From contig JANJWE010000093.1 in the NCBI GenBank assembly GCA_024709705.1, positions 1-7,753 on the forward strand: DNA of 7,753 bases, in the 5' to 3' direction. Below, in pieces: positions 1-6,361 of the stretch (position 1 is the first letter of the stretch; each line of letters opens with the position of its first letter). The notes under the pieces were generated by a model. That model made no database searches and was not told the origin of the DNA. It saw only the letters and a list, made by a program, of their open reading frames with translations. The stretch is from Flavobacterium sp. Its GTDB lineage: Bacteria > Bacteroidota > Bacteroidia > Flavobacteriales > Flavobacteriaceae. The translations under genes and the position numbers were made by a program.

Positions 1-1
1 G

Positions 2-400
2 CTTACCACAGATGGAATAGAATTAACCTTTGAAAACATATTAAAAAAATATGAAGGTAAAACGGTACTTGTTGATGTATGGGCTTCTTGGTGCCCGGAT
101 TGTATCAAAGGTATGCCCAAAGTAGAAAATCTTCAAAAAGAATTTCCTGATGTGGTATACTTGTTCTTATCTTATGATAAAACACCGGAAAGTTGGGCTA
201 AAGGAATTGAAAAATATCAAGTTAAAGGAGAACATTATTTAATTTTATCCAAATGGAAAGGGGGAACTTTTAGTAATTCGATTAATCTGGATTGGATTCC
301 TCGTTATATGGTTTTGGATAAAACCGGAAAAATAAAACTATACAAAGCCATAGAAGCTGACGACGAACAATTAATTTCTACTCTAAACCAATTAAAATGA
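2..400 (+). CDS. TlpA-like thioredoxin-family protein, 5' end outside the window
   Basis: The reading frame is open from the window edge, so the true start lies upstream. The first Met inside the window (113) falls after the active site and cannot be the start. The visible part is 132 residues. It contains the redox motif WCPDC (89-103) just after a hydrophobic strand (VLVDVWAS). It ends with the family's C-terminal pattern: an IPRYMVLDKTGKI segment, where the Pro before RY is the likely cis-proline, then a short helix. TlpA/ResA-type proteins are thiol-disulfide oxidoreductases, usually membrane-anchored or periplasmic in Bacteroidota. Whether this one has a signal peptide cannot be seen. 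Its stop codon overlaps the tpiA start (ATGA), which implies one mRNA and translational coupling. The fold is confident, but the specific partner is unknown. Confidence 0.85.
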   Translation, partial: LTTDGIELTFENILKKYEGKTVLVDVWASWCPDCIKGMPKVENLQKEFPDVVYLFLSYDKTPESWAKGIEKYQVKGEHYLILSKWKGGTFSNSINLDWIPRYMVLDKTGKIKLYKAIEADDEQLISTLNQLK

Positions 401-1149
401 GACAAAAAATAGTAGCCGGAAACTGGAAAATGCATAAAAATGCAGAAGAAACCGAAGATCTTTTAAACGAGTTAATTGCCAAAATACCCACTGATATCTC
501 ACAAAGGGTTATTGTAGCTCCTACCTTTGTAAACTTGGCTGCTGCTGCAGATCATTTAGAATTTACACCCTTGGAAGTAGCTGCTCAAAACATGCATCAA
601 GCCGAAGGAGGTGCATTTACAGGTGAAATTTCGGCCGCCATGTTGGAAAGTGTAGGTGTGAAAATTGTTATTTTAGGCCATTCAGAACGAAGAGCCTATT
701 TTCATGAAACCGATGCTTTACTCGCTTCAAAAGTTGATACTGCACTAAAGCATGAAATGGAAGTGATATTTTGTTTTGGTGAAGAATTAAAAGATCGTCA
801 AGCGGGTCAACACTTCAATGTGGTGCACCACCAATTAAAAGATGCTTTATTTCATTTAAATGAAAACGACTGGAAAAATATTATTTTAGCTTACGAACCC
901 GTTTGGGCTATCGGTACCGGAGAAACTGCTACACCTGAACAAGCCCAAGAAATGCATGCTTTTATTCGTGAAACATTAAGCCATAAATACGGTCAAAATT
1001 TAGCTGATTCTGTTTCAATTCTTTATGGTGGTAGTGTAAAACCGGAGAATGCAGCCGAAATATTTTCTAAACCCGATGTAGATGGGGGTTTAATTGGAGG
1101 GGCAGCCTTGAAAAGTGATGATTTTACGGCCATAGTAATGGCTATATAA
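397..1149 (+). CDS. tpiA: Triosephosphate isomerase
   Basis: A 250-residue protein of normal family length that interconverts dihydroxyacetone phosphate and glyceraldehyde-3-phosphate in cytoplasmic glycolysis and gluconeogenesis. All catalytic landmarks are present: Asn9 and Lys11 in the N-terminal AGNWKMHK, the electrophile His95 in GHSERR, the catalytic base Glu167 in AYEPVWAIGTG, the flexible phosphate-gripping loop 6 directly after it, YGGSVKP (210-216) and GGLIGGAALK (230-239). The start is the ATG that overlaps the upstream thioredoxin stop by four bases. No promoter lies between them, so expression should depend on the upstream gene. A strong intrinsic terminator begins about 15 bases after the TAA. 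Nothing looks degraded. Confidence 0.98.
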   Translation: MRQKIVAGNWKMHKNAEETEDLLNELIAKIPTDISQRVIVAPTFVNLAAAADHLEFTPLEVAAQNMHQAEGGAFTGEISAAMLESVGVKIVILGHSERRAYFHETDALLASKVDTALKHEMEVIFCFGEELKDRQAGQHFNVVHHQLKDALFHLNENDWKNIILAYEPVWAIGTGETATPEQAQEMHAFIRETLSHKYGQNLADSVSILYGGSVKPENAAEIFSKPDVDGGLIGGAALKSDDFTAIVMAI

Positions 1150-1163
1150 AACCCAATTAAAAT

Positions 1164-1198
1164 AAAAAAAGTCGACTCTTTCGAGTCGACTTTTTTTT
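1164..1198. terminator. Bidirectional intrinsic terminator between tpiA and rho
   Basis: A perfect 8-bp stem, GTCGACTC (1171-1178) with GAGTCGAC (1183-1190), encloses a 4-base loop. It is flanked by seven A on the left (1164-1170) and eight T on the right (1191-1198). It therefore ends both the rightward tpiA transcript and the leftward rho transcript. On the plus strand the loop is UUUC. On the rho strand it is GAAA closed by C-G, a classic stable GNRA tetraloop. The rho stop codon (1197-1199) lies inside the T tract. Confidence 0.93.
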
Positions 1199-2921
1199 AT
1201 CCATCATTCATTGAAATAAGAAACTCTTCATTATTTCGTGTCTTTTTAAATCTATCGTTTATAAAATCCATTGCTTCAACTGGATTCATATCGGCAAGAT
1301 ACTTTCGCATGATCCACATTCTTTGAATGGTATTTTCATCTTGCAATAAATCATCTCTACGAGTACTTGATGAAGTTAAATCAATAGCCGGGAAAATACG
1401 TTTATTCGAAATCTTACGATCCAACTGTAATTCCATGTTACCAGTACCTTTGAATTCTTCAAAAATAACTTCATCCATTTTGGAACCGGTTTCGGTAAGT
1501 GCTGTAGCTATAATACTCAAAGAGCCTCCGTTTTCAATATTTCGAGCGGCTCCAAAAAAACGTTTTGGTTTTTGAAGTGCATTGGCATCTACACCCCCAC
1601 TTAATACTTTACCTGAGGCAGGTTGAACCGTGTTGTATGCTCTTGCCAAACGGGTTATAGAATCTAATAGAATAACCACATCGTGTCCACACTCAACCAA
1701 ACGTTTCGCTTTCTCCAAAACAATATTGGCTACTTTAACATGTCTATCGGCGGGTTCATCAAAAGTAGAAGCAATAACTTCACCTCTTACATTTCGCTGC
1801 ATATCGGTAACTTCTTCCGGACGTTCATCAATCAATAAAACGATAAGGTAAACTTCGGGATGGTTGGCAGCAATGGTATTGGCTATATCCTTAAGAAGCA
1901 TAGTTTTACCCGTTTTAGGTTGAGCCACAATCATGGCTCTTTGTCCTTTTCCTATAGGGGAAAACAAATCTATAATACGTGTTGAAACCGTAGCTTGTTT
2001 TTCGGCCAATTTGAATTTTTCTTGAGGAAAAACAGGAGTTAAATGCTCAAAAGAAACACGATCTCTCACCACTTGAGGATCATGACCGTTAATTTTTAAA
2101 ACTTTAACCAAAGGAAAAAACTTTTCGCCTTCTTTTGGAGGACGAACCACTCCTTTAACCGTATCACCGGTTTTTAAACCGAATAATCTAATTTGAGAAG
2201 TGGACAGGTAAATATCATCGGGAGATGCAAGGTAATTGTAGTCGGAAGAACGAAGAAATCCATAACCATCGGGCATCATTTCGAGCACACCTTCGCTTTC
2301 TATAATGCCGTCAAATTCATAATCGGCATCTCTATAATTGTTCTTTTTATTTTTAAAATTAGGGTTTTGATTGCCATTTCCTTGATTTCCATTAGGATGA
2401 TTTCCTTTTTGAAAATTTTGATGCTGGGGTTTTGGAGATTGGCTTTCAGTGGAAGAAGAGGAATCTGAATCTGGTGTTGGGGCTATTTCAGTAGTAACAC
2501 TAGAATCTTCTTTTGCATTAACATCTTTCGAATCTGACTGTTCTCGTTCTTTTTTAAAACCCTTTTTTTCAAATTTATTCTTGGTGAATTTTGAAACTTT
2601 TGAAGCTACATTAATTGTCTTTTCGGGTTGTTCATCCAGGATATCTTCTTGAATTACCTTGGGTTCAGTAACTTCCGGCTGAGAAAATAAAGTCACATCG
2701 GGATTGTTTTCTTTTGGCTTTCCAACTATTCGAGCTCTTTTGGTTTTACTTTTGTCTGGCGTTTCGCTGGAATTATTTTCCGGAATAGCTTGTTGAGCTT
2801 CCAGAATCTTTTGGATTAATTCGTCTTTTTTTACGCCGTGGTATTTTATGGTTTTTGCTAATTTAGCAATTTCCTGAAGCTCAGAAAGCTTCATTTCTTT
2901 TAAGGCAGAAATTTCAAACAT
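1197..2921 (-). CDS. rho: Transcription termination factor Rho with long disordered insert
   Basis: A 574-residue Rho, against roughly 420 in E. coli; the excess is an N-terminal insert. Rho is a hexameric RNA-dependent ATPase that ends transcription in the cytoplasm. Domains in order: a helical Rho_N domain (about 8-43); a low-complexity linker (about 45-200), first K/E/S/P-rich, then N/Q/G-rich (166-197); a cold-shock-like primary RNA-binding domain (about 203-282, with DGYGFLR); and the RecA-type ATPase core. The core shows the P-loop QPKTGKT (334-340), the catalytic Glu366 in IDERPEE, Walker B VVILLD (415-420) followed by [10 protein letters not shown], the Q-loop region [21 protein letters not shown], the R-loop [14 protein letters not shown], and the likely arginine finger Arg521. 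The ATG start at 2921 gives the usual beginning of Rho_N. No Shine-Dalgarno is seen. The gene is divergent from the DUF4293-type gene and convergent with tpiA, sharing its terminator. Confidence 0.98.
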   Translation of the reverse strand: MFEISALKEMKLSELQEIAKLAKTIKYHGVKKDELIQKILEAQQAIPENNSSETPDKSKTKRARIVGKPKENNPDVTLFSQPEVTEPKVIQEDILDEQPEKTINVASKVSKFTKNKFEKKGFKKEREQSDSKDVNAKEDSSVTTEIAPTPDSDSSSSTESQSPKPQHQNFQKGNHPNGNQGNGNQNPNFKNKKNNYRDADYEFDGIIESEGVLEMMPDGYGFLRSSDYNYLASPDDIYLSTSQIRLFGLKTGDTVKGVVRPPKEGEKFFPLVKVLKINGHDPQVVRDRVSFEHLTPVFPQEKFKLAEKQATVSTRIIDLFSPIGKGQRAMIVAQPKTGKTMLLKDIANTIAANHPEVYLIVLLIDERPEEVTDMQRNVRGEVIASTFDEPADRHVKVANIVLEKAKRLVECGHDVVILLDSITRLARAYNTVQPASGKVLSGGVDANALQKPKRFFGAARNIENGGSLSIIATALTETGSKMDEVIFEEFKGTGNMELQLDRKISNKRIFPAIDLTSSSTRRDDLLQDENTIQRMWIMRKYLADMNPVEAMDFINDRFKKTRNNEEFLISMNDG

Positions 2922-3023
2922 GAATGTTCTTGGTGATTAAATTGATTTGGAATAAATGCAATGAAATGTAGTTAAAATTTAGTCTGTTAAGTGAAGTAAA
3001 AACAGATTTATACTGCAATATTA

Positions 3024-3051
3024 CAAATATTTTTTTAGCAAACAATAGCAA
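3024..3051 (-). promoter_or_regulatory. Possible rho promoter (weak match)
   Basis: On the minus strand, AATATTTG (3031-3024) differs by one base from the Bacteroidota -7 box TAnnTTTG, with TTG (3051-3049) 17 bases upstream as a possible -33 element. If used, the rho leader would be roughly 100 nt with no ATG-initiated leader peptide. The leader would hold a weak 6-bp hairpin (TCTGTT/AACAGA, 3006-2983, 12-nt loop). This part of the window is AT-rich, so chance matches are likely. Confidence 0.3.
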
Positions 3052-3070
3052 TTTATTAAAAAAGAAAATA

Positions 3071-3078
3071 TATTTTTG
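3071..3078 (+). promoter_or_regulatory. -7 box for the DUF4293-type gene
   Basis: TATTTTTG matches the Bacteroidota sigma-ABfr -7 consensus TAnnTTTG exactly. It lies 19 bases before the ATG at 3098, which would give a short leader of about 15 nt. No clear TTTG or TTG stands at the expected -33 spacing, so the promoter is only half supported. Confidence 0.45.
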
Positions 3079-3097
3079 CGGATACAATAATTGAGTA

Positions 3098-3511
3098 ATG
3101 ATTCAACGAATTCAGACTTTGTATTTTTTAGGTGCGTTTATATCATCCGGAATATTGTCTTTTGTTTTTCCGTTATGGTATGATGATAATGAATTACCCG
3201 TTTATTTTCAATCGGACTTAGCCTTTTCAATACTTTTTGGATTTAGTGCTATTTTATCCATATTGGCTATTTATTCGTATAAAAAGAGACAACAACAATT
3301 TGTTGTGGGTCGTCTTAATATCTTATTGAATTTAATTTTATTAGTATTATTTATATTGTATGCCCCAAAATTATCTGGAGATCCAATGGTATCTGAGAAA
3401 GGTATTGGGCTAGTTCTTCCTCTTGTTTCTATCGTATTTTTAGCGTTAGCCAATTTCGCTGTAAAGAGAGATGAAAAGCTTGTAAAATCGGCAGGCAGAT
3501 TACGTAAATAA
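3098..3511 (+). CDS. DUF4293-type four-helix membrane protein
   Basis: A 137-residue integral membrane protein with four hydrophobic segments, at about residues 7-26, 39-60, 71-89 and 103-122. They are joined by short loops, and a basic turn (YKKRQQQ) follows helix 2. The opening MIQRIQTLYF and the closing basic tail with RDEKLVKSAGRLRK are the patterns I associate with the Bacteroidota family DUF4293, which has no established function as far as I know. The ATG at 3098 puts the start directly before the conserved IQRIQT. The gene is divergent from rho, and in my recollection this pairing is common in the phylum. It is transcribed alone and closed by its own terminator 30 bases after the stop. 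No catalytic residues are evident. Confidence 0.82.
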   Translation: MIQRIQTLYFLGAFISSGILSFVFPLWYDDNELPVYFQSDLAFSILFGFSAILSILAIYSYKKRQQQFVVGRLNILLNLILLVLFILYAPKLSGDPMVSEKGIGLVLPLVSIVFLALANFAVKRDEKLVKSAGRLRK

Positions 3512-3541
3512 TACAGTAAACTTAGTTTATCTTAGTGCGTT

Positions 3542-3573
3542 AAAAATCCGAACCTCATCGTTCGGATTTTTTT
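3542..3573 (+). terminator. Intrinsic terminator after the DUF4293-type gene
   Basis: AAAAATCCGAAC (3542-3553) pairs perfectly with GTTCGGATTTTT (3560-3571) around a 6-base loop, CTCATC. The GC-containing core is TCCGAAC/GTTCGGA, followed by a run of seven T (3567-3573). It separates the DUF4293-type gene from the two-component unit downstream, which therefore needs its own promoter. Confidence 0.92.
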
Positions 3574-3617
3574 GTACAATTAAACTTCAAAAAATGTTAA
3601 ATTCAAATTAATTTTTT

Positions 3618-3625
3618 TACATTTG
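3618..3625 (+). promoter_or_regulatory. -7 box for the two-component operon
   Basis: TACATTTG fits the Bacteroidota -7 consensus TAnnTTTG and lies 33 bases before the regulator ATG at 3659. No good TTTG is found at -33. The box is partly covered by the right arm of an inverted repeat, TTCAAAT (3602-3608) and ATTTGAA (3621-3627), which could be an operator or simply an AT-rich coincidence. Confidence 0.45.
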
Positions 3626-3658
3626 AAATACTAATCCTTCATTATTTGATTGCCCATT

Positions 3659-4321
3659 ATGCCAAAAACGATAAAGATACACCTTGCTGATGACCATAAA
3701 GTTCTCATTGATGGTATGCTAGCCGTATTAAATATGCATTCTAAATTTGAAGTCATTGGATTTTCTCTAGACGGTTCAAATCTAGTTGAAACCGTTAAAC
3801 AAAATAAAGCTGATATTTTGATTATGGATATCAATATGCCTCATAAAGACGGAATTGAAGTTTTAAAACAGTTCTCTCAAGAAGGTTACTCCTGTAAAGT
3901 TATTGTACTATCCAGTTATGATGATTTAAAACTCATTAAAGAAGTATTAAAGTTGGGTGCAAGCGGATATTTATCTAAACAATGTGCCGGCGAAAGTATA
4001 ATTGAAGCCATTGAAGAAGTTGCCCGTGGTAAAGAATATTTTTCAAAAAATATTCAGGAAAAAATATTCAGTTCTTTTTCTGGTAACGCCATAGAAACTC
4101 AAACCAATGAAGCCGTTATCAATTCAATGCTAACAGACCGAGAATTGGAAATTCTTAAATTAATTTCACTAGAGTACAGTGGAAAAGAAATTGGCGAAGA
4201 GCTTTTTATCAGTAGTAATACCGTAGAAACCCATCGGAAAAATTTAATCCGAAAATTAAATGTTAAAAACACTATTGGATTGGTAAAATATGCAATAAAA
4301 AATAACCTTATAAATAATTAA
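3659..4321 (+). CDS. NarL/LuxR-family response regulator
   Basis: A 220-residue cytoplasmic DNA-binding regulator. The receiver domain (about 4-122) has the acidic pair Asp11-Asp12, phospho-acceptor Asp57 in ILIMDINMP, the switch Ser85 in VIVLSS, and Lys107 in GYLSK. The C-terminal LuxR/GerE helix-turn-helix (about 157-216) begins LTDRELEIL and contains the recognition segment ISSNTVETHRKNL. I chose the ATG at 3659 over an in-frame TTG at 3650 because MPKTIKIHLADDH is the normal beginning for this family. It is the first gene of a three-gene unit: the next start follows its stop by two bases, and the histidine kinase that very probably phosphorylates it comes third. Possible autoregulation through the inverted repeat upstream is inference. 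Its target genes are not evident here. Confidence 0.95.
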   Translation: MPKTIKIHLADDHKVLIDGMLAVLNMHSKFEVIGFSLDGSNLVETVKQNKADILIMDINMPHKDGIEVLKQFSQEGYSCKVIVLSSYDDLKLIKEVLKLGASGYLSKQCAGESIIEAIEEVARGKEYFSKNIQEKIFSSFSGNAIETQTNEAVINSMLTDRELEILKLISLEYSGKEIGEELFISSNTVETHRKNLIRKLNVKNTIGLVKYAIKNNLINN

Positions 4322-4323
4322 TT

Positions 4324-4620
4324 ATGGAACTTTTAGGCTCTTACAGCATTTCTCGTTTATCAACGGATTCCTATAATTTAAGTTACAATATTCCTGTAAA
4401 TTGTGAATCTAACCTAAAAAAAAATGATGATTTATACGAAATTCACATCACCTTGAAAGAAAATGAAACGGAGCCTTCTGCTGTATTTTTCACAGAAACT
4501 ACCCTTTGCACAGCCTACAATAATCTTATTTACATAGAATTTCACCAACAGGAATTAAGCAATAATTCTAATGGAAATTCGATAAAAAAACCAACCATAC
4601 GAATTGATGTTAATGGTTAG
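4324..4620 (+). CDS. Unrecognised 98-residue protein between regulator and kinase
   Basis: I do not recognise a family. The protein is small, has no signal peptide or membrane segment, and looks rich in beta structure. Alternating hydrophobic/polar stretches lie at about residues 15-25, 37-45, 52-58, 67-74 and 90-96, with polar N/S-rich turns (for example 79-87). Two cysteines (27 and 62) are far apart, and no metal or catalytic motif is apparent. That it is a real gene rests on context. Its ATG follows the regulator stop by two bases, its stop TAG lies inside the overlapping start of the kinase gene, and its base composition resembles its neighbours. The location suggests a cytoplasmic accessory to the two-component pair, but nothing in the sequence shows what it does. 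A start slightly downstream is possible but no better candidate is seen. Confidence 0.75.
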   Translation: MELLGSYSISRLSTDSYNLSYNIPVNCESNLKKNDDLYEIHITLKENETEPSAVFFTETTLCTAYNNLIYIEFHQQELSNNSNGNSIKKPTIRIDVNG

Positions 4621-6361
4621 ATTTTATACTGTATTATTTTTTTTATTATTCTTTTTCTGGGGAAAAGCCAATGTTTTAACCCAGTTTGACTCTATTGAAT
4701 ATTATTCAGAACAAAAAGAATATATAAAAGGTATAAATTATGCGAAAAATCTTTCTGATAAACTTTTAAAAGCTAAAAAATACACGGAATTCTGTAAAGT
4801 TTCGGTGAGAAAATCCAAACTTTATGGTTCCCTTAATGATAATGAACGATCGTTATCTGTTTTATTTAATGCTCTTGCCCTTGCCGAAAAACACAAACTA
4901 AACTGTAAATCCGAAATAATAGAGCAATTAGGCACTCGTTATTCTTTGATAAAAGACATTAATAAATCCTTTAAATATTATTTTAAAGCAAAATATCATG
5001 CTTTAAAAGAAAAGGATACTTCTACCCTTATTCATATTTATCACAATCTTTTTCGATTGTACACCGATACCCAATTGGATAGTGCAAAAATTTATATGAA
5101 AAAAAAGTTTGAATTGGATAAGAAAACTAATAATGTAAAAGGAATGTGCTTTAGTTACAACAATCACTTTGTATATTATACTCTGATTGGAGAACCAAAA
5201 ACTGCTAAAATCTATTTAGACAGTACCTACAATTTAGCAATTCAAAACAAAATAACACCTTCTATCATAACCGTTTTAAGTAATCTGGGCTATTATTACA
5301 TGGAACATGAGGGAAATTTTAAAAAAGGTGCCGAAACTTTTGAAAAAATTCGAACTGAATATGAAAAAGAATTAACCAATTACGATCAAGTTGGTTTTTG
5401 TTTAAACTTAGTATACGCCTATGAGCAATTGGGTGATTACCGCAGAGCCAATATGTATAACACCATGGCTTTTGAGTACAACAACGAGTTAAGTAAACAA
5501 GCTCTTAGTGACAAAACCCGTGAAATTGAAACAAAATACCAAATTGACAAAGTTGAACAGCAATACCAAGAAAAATCAAATTTATTAGAAGAAAAACAAA
5601 AGAGAAATAAAAAAATCATTTTCATTTTTATAGCCCTTTTTTGTTTTAGTTTAATCTTGTTTTACTTTTTTTATCAGAATTTACAGTTAAAGCAACGCAA
5701 TAAGATTAAAGAATTAGACAGTGAAATTCAAGAGAATATCATTAATGCATCAATAGACGGTCAAGAAACTGAACGTAAAAAATTGGCCGAAATATTACAT
5801 GATAACATCAGTGCTTTACTCTCATCGGCCGGATTGCATGTTTCTGCTTTTTTAGTAGGTAAAGATAATGTTCCGGAAGAATTGGTAAAGGCCCGTTCCC
5901 TTCTAAAAGAAGCTCACGACAAAGTAAGAGACTTATCTCATGAATTGGTTCCTCCCGTACTTTCAAAACTGGGATTGTTTTATGCTACACAAGACTTATG
6001 TGAGAAAAATTCCAATTCGATTATTCAATTTAATTTCACCCATTTTGGGAGTATACAAAAAAGATACCCGGAAGAATTTGAAAGTAAAGTTTATTTTATA
6101 ATTTCTGAACTTATCAATAATATTGTCAAACATAGTGAAGCTAGTTTGGGATATGTAACTTTGGAAGAACGAAACAATCAGTTGATTATAAATATAGAAG
6201 ATAACGGAAAAGGATTTGATGTAAACAAATATTCTAGTGACGGATTTGGACTTACCCAAATAAAAGCACGTGTTAAAAATTTAAAAGGTAAAATAACGAT
6301 AAACTCCAAATTGGGTGCGGGTACTTTACTTTATATCAAGTTGAATATTCCTGAAATCTAA
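4613..6361 (+). CDS. TPR-type sensor histidine kinase (HPK7/NarX-DesK class)
   Basis: A 582-residue membrane sensor. Numbering is from the ATG at 4613; ATG 4607 and TTG 4604 are in-frame alternatives. A Phe-rich signal peptide (about 1-19, ending WGKA) is followed by an all-helical region (about 20-295) resembling degenerate tetratricopeptide repeats, presumably periplasmic. Then come a charged coiled coil (about 298-332), one transmembrane helix (334-354), a HisKA_3 dimerisation domain with phospho-acceptor His396 in ILHDN and the conserved LSHELVPPVLSKLGL, and a HATPase_c domain. The last shows the N-box ELINNIVKH (Asn503), G1 DNGKGFD (530-536) and G2 GFGLTQIKARV (from 544). The residue aligned with the Gln of the HDxxxQ phosphatase motif is Ala401. 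The gene overlaps the small upstream gene by 8 bases and ends tail-to-tail with the phosphoesterase, sharing four bases. The partner should be the regulator two genes upstream. The ligand is unknown. Confidence 0.93.
   Translation: MVRFYTVLFFLLFFFWGKANVLTQFDSIEYYSEQKEYIKGINYAKNLSDKLLKAKKYTEFCKVSVRKSKLYGSLNDNERSLSVLFNALALAEKHKLNCKSEIIEQLGTRYSLIKDINKSFKYYFKAKYHALKEKDTSTLIHIYHNLFRLYTDTQLDSAKIYMKKKFELDKKTNNVKGMCFSYNNHFVYYTLIGEPKTAKIYLDSTYNLAIQNKITPSIITVLSNLGYYYMEHEGNFKKGAETFEKIRTEYEKELTNYDQVGFCLNLVYAYEQLGDYRRANMYNTMAFEYNNELSKQALSDKTREIETKYQIDKVEQQYQEKSNLLEEKQKRNKKIIFIFIALFCFSLILFYFFYQNLQLKQRNKIKELDSEIQENIINASIDGQETERKKLAEILHDNISALLSSAGLHVSAFLVGKDNVPEELVKARSLLKEAHDKVRDLSHELVPPVLSKLGLFYATQDLCEKNSNSIIQFNFTHFGSIQKRYPEEFESKVYFIISELINNIVKHSEASLGYVTLEERNNQLIINIEDNGKGFDVNKYSSDGFGLTQIKARVKNLKGKITINSKLGAGTLLYIKLNIPEI

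Noticed and set aside
1171..1190. Two GTCGAC palindromes as a possible protein-binding or restriction site array
   Set aside because: They are fully explained as the two arms of the terminator stem, flanked by A and T runs.
2331..2426. Short repeated sequence units in rho as a possible tandem repeat or mobile insertion
   Set aside because: The repetition comes from Asn/Gln/Gly codons in the disordered linker, remains in frame, and has no target-site duplication or terminal repeats.
1327..2652. Several plus-strand open frames of 67-91 codons lying opposite rho
   Set aside because: They are antisense shadows of a strongly conserved rho frame. Their products have no recognisable features and no promoter or coherent context.
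3517..3529. Short inverted repeat TAAACT/AGTTTA after the DUF4293-type gene stop
   Set aside because: It has a one-base loop, only AT-rich pairing and no T tract. The real terminator follows at 3542-3573.
3650..3658. TTG start three codons upstream of the regulator ATG
   Set aside because: An ATG at 3659 gives the normal receiver-domain N-terminus. The extra MPI residues add nothing, and TTG is rare.
3631..3834. Minus-strand frame of 67 codons over the regulator start
   Set aside because: It is antisense to the conserved receiver domain and covers the likely operon promoter; its translation shows no family features.
4604..4612. TTG or ATG starts upstream of 4613 for the kinase
   Set aside because: The ATG at 4613 gives a clean signal peptide with a minimal overlap. 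ATG 4607 remains possible and changes only two residues.
5996..6259. Minus-strand frame of 87 codons within the kinase ATPase domain
   Set aside because: It is opposite the conserved N and G boxes of the kinase and is explained by the low GC content and codon use of that strand.
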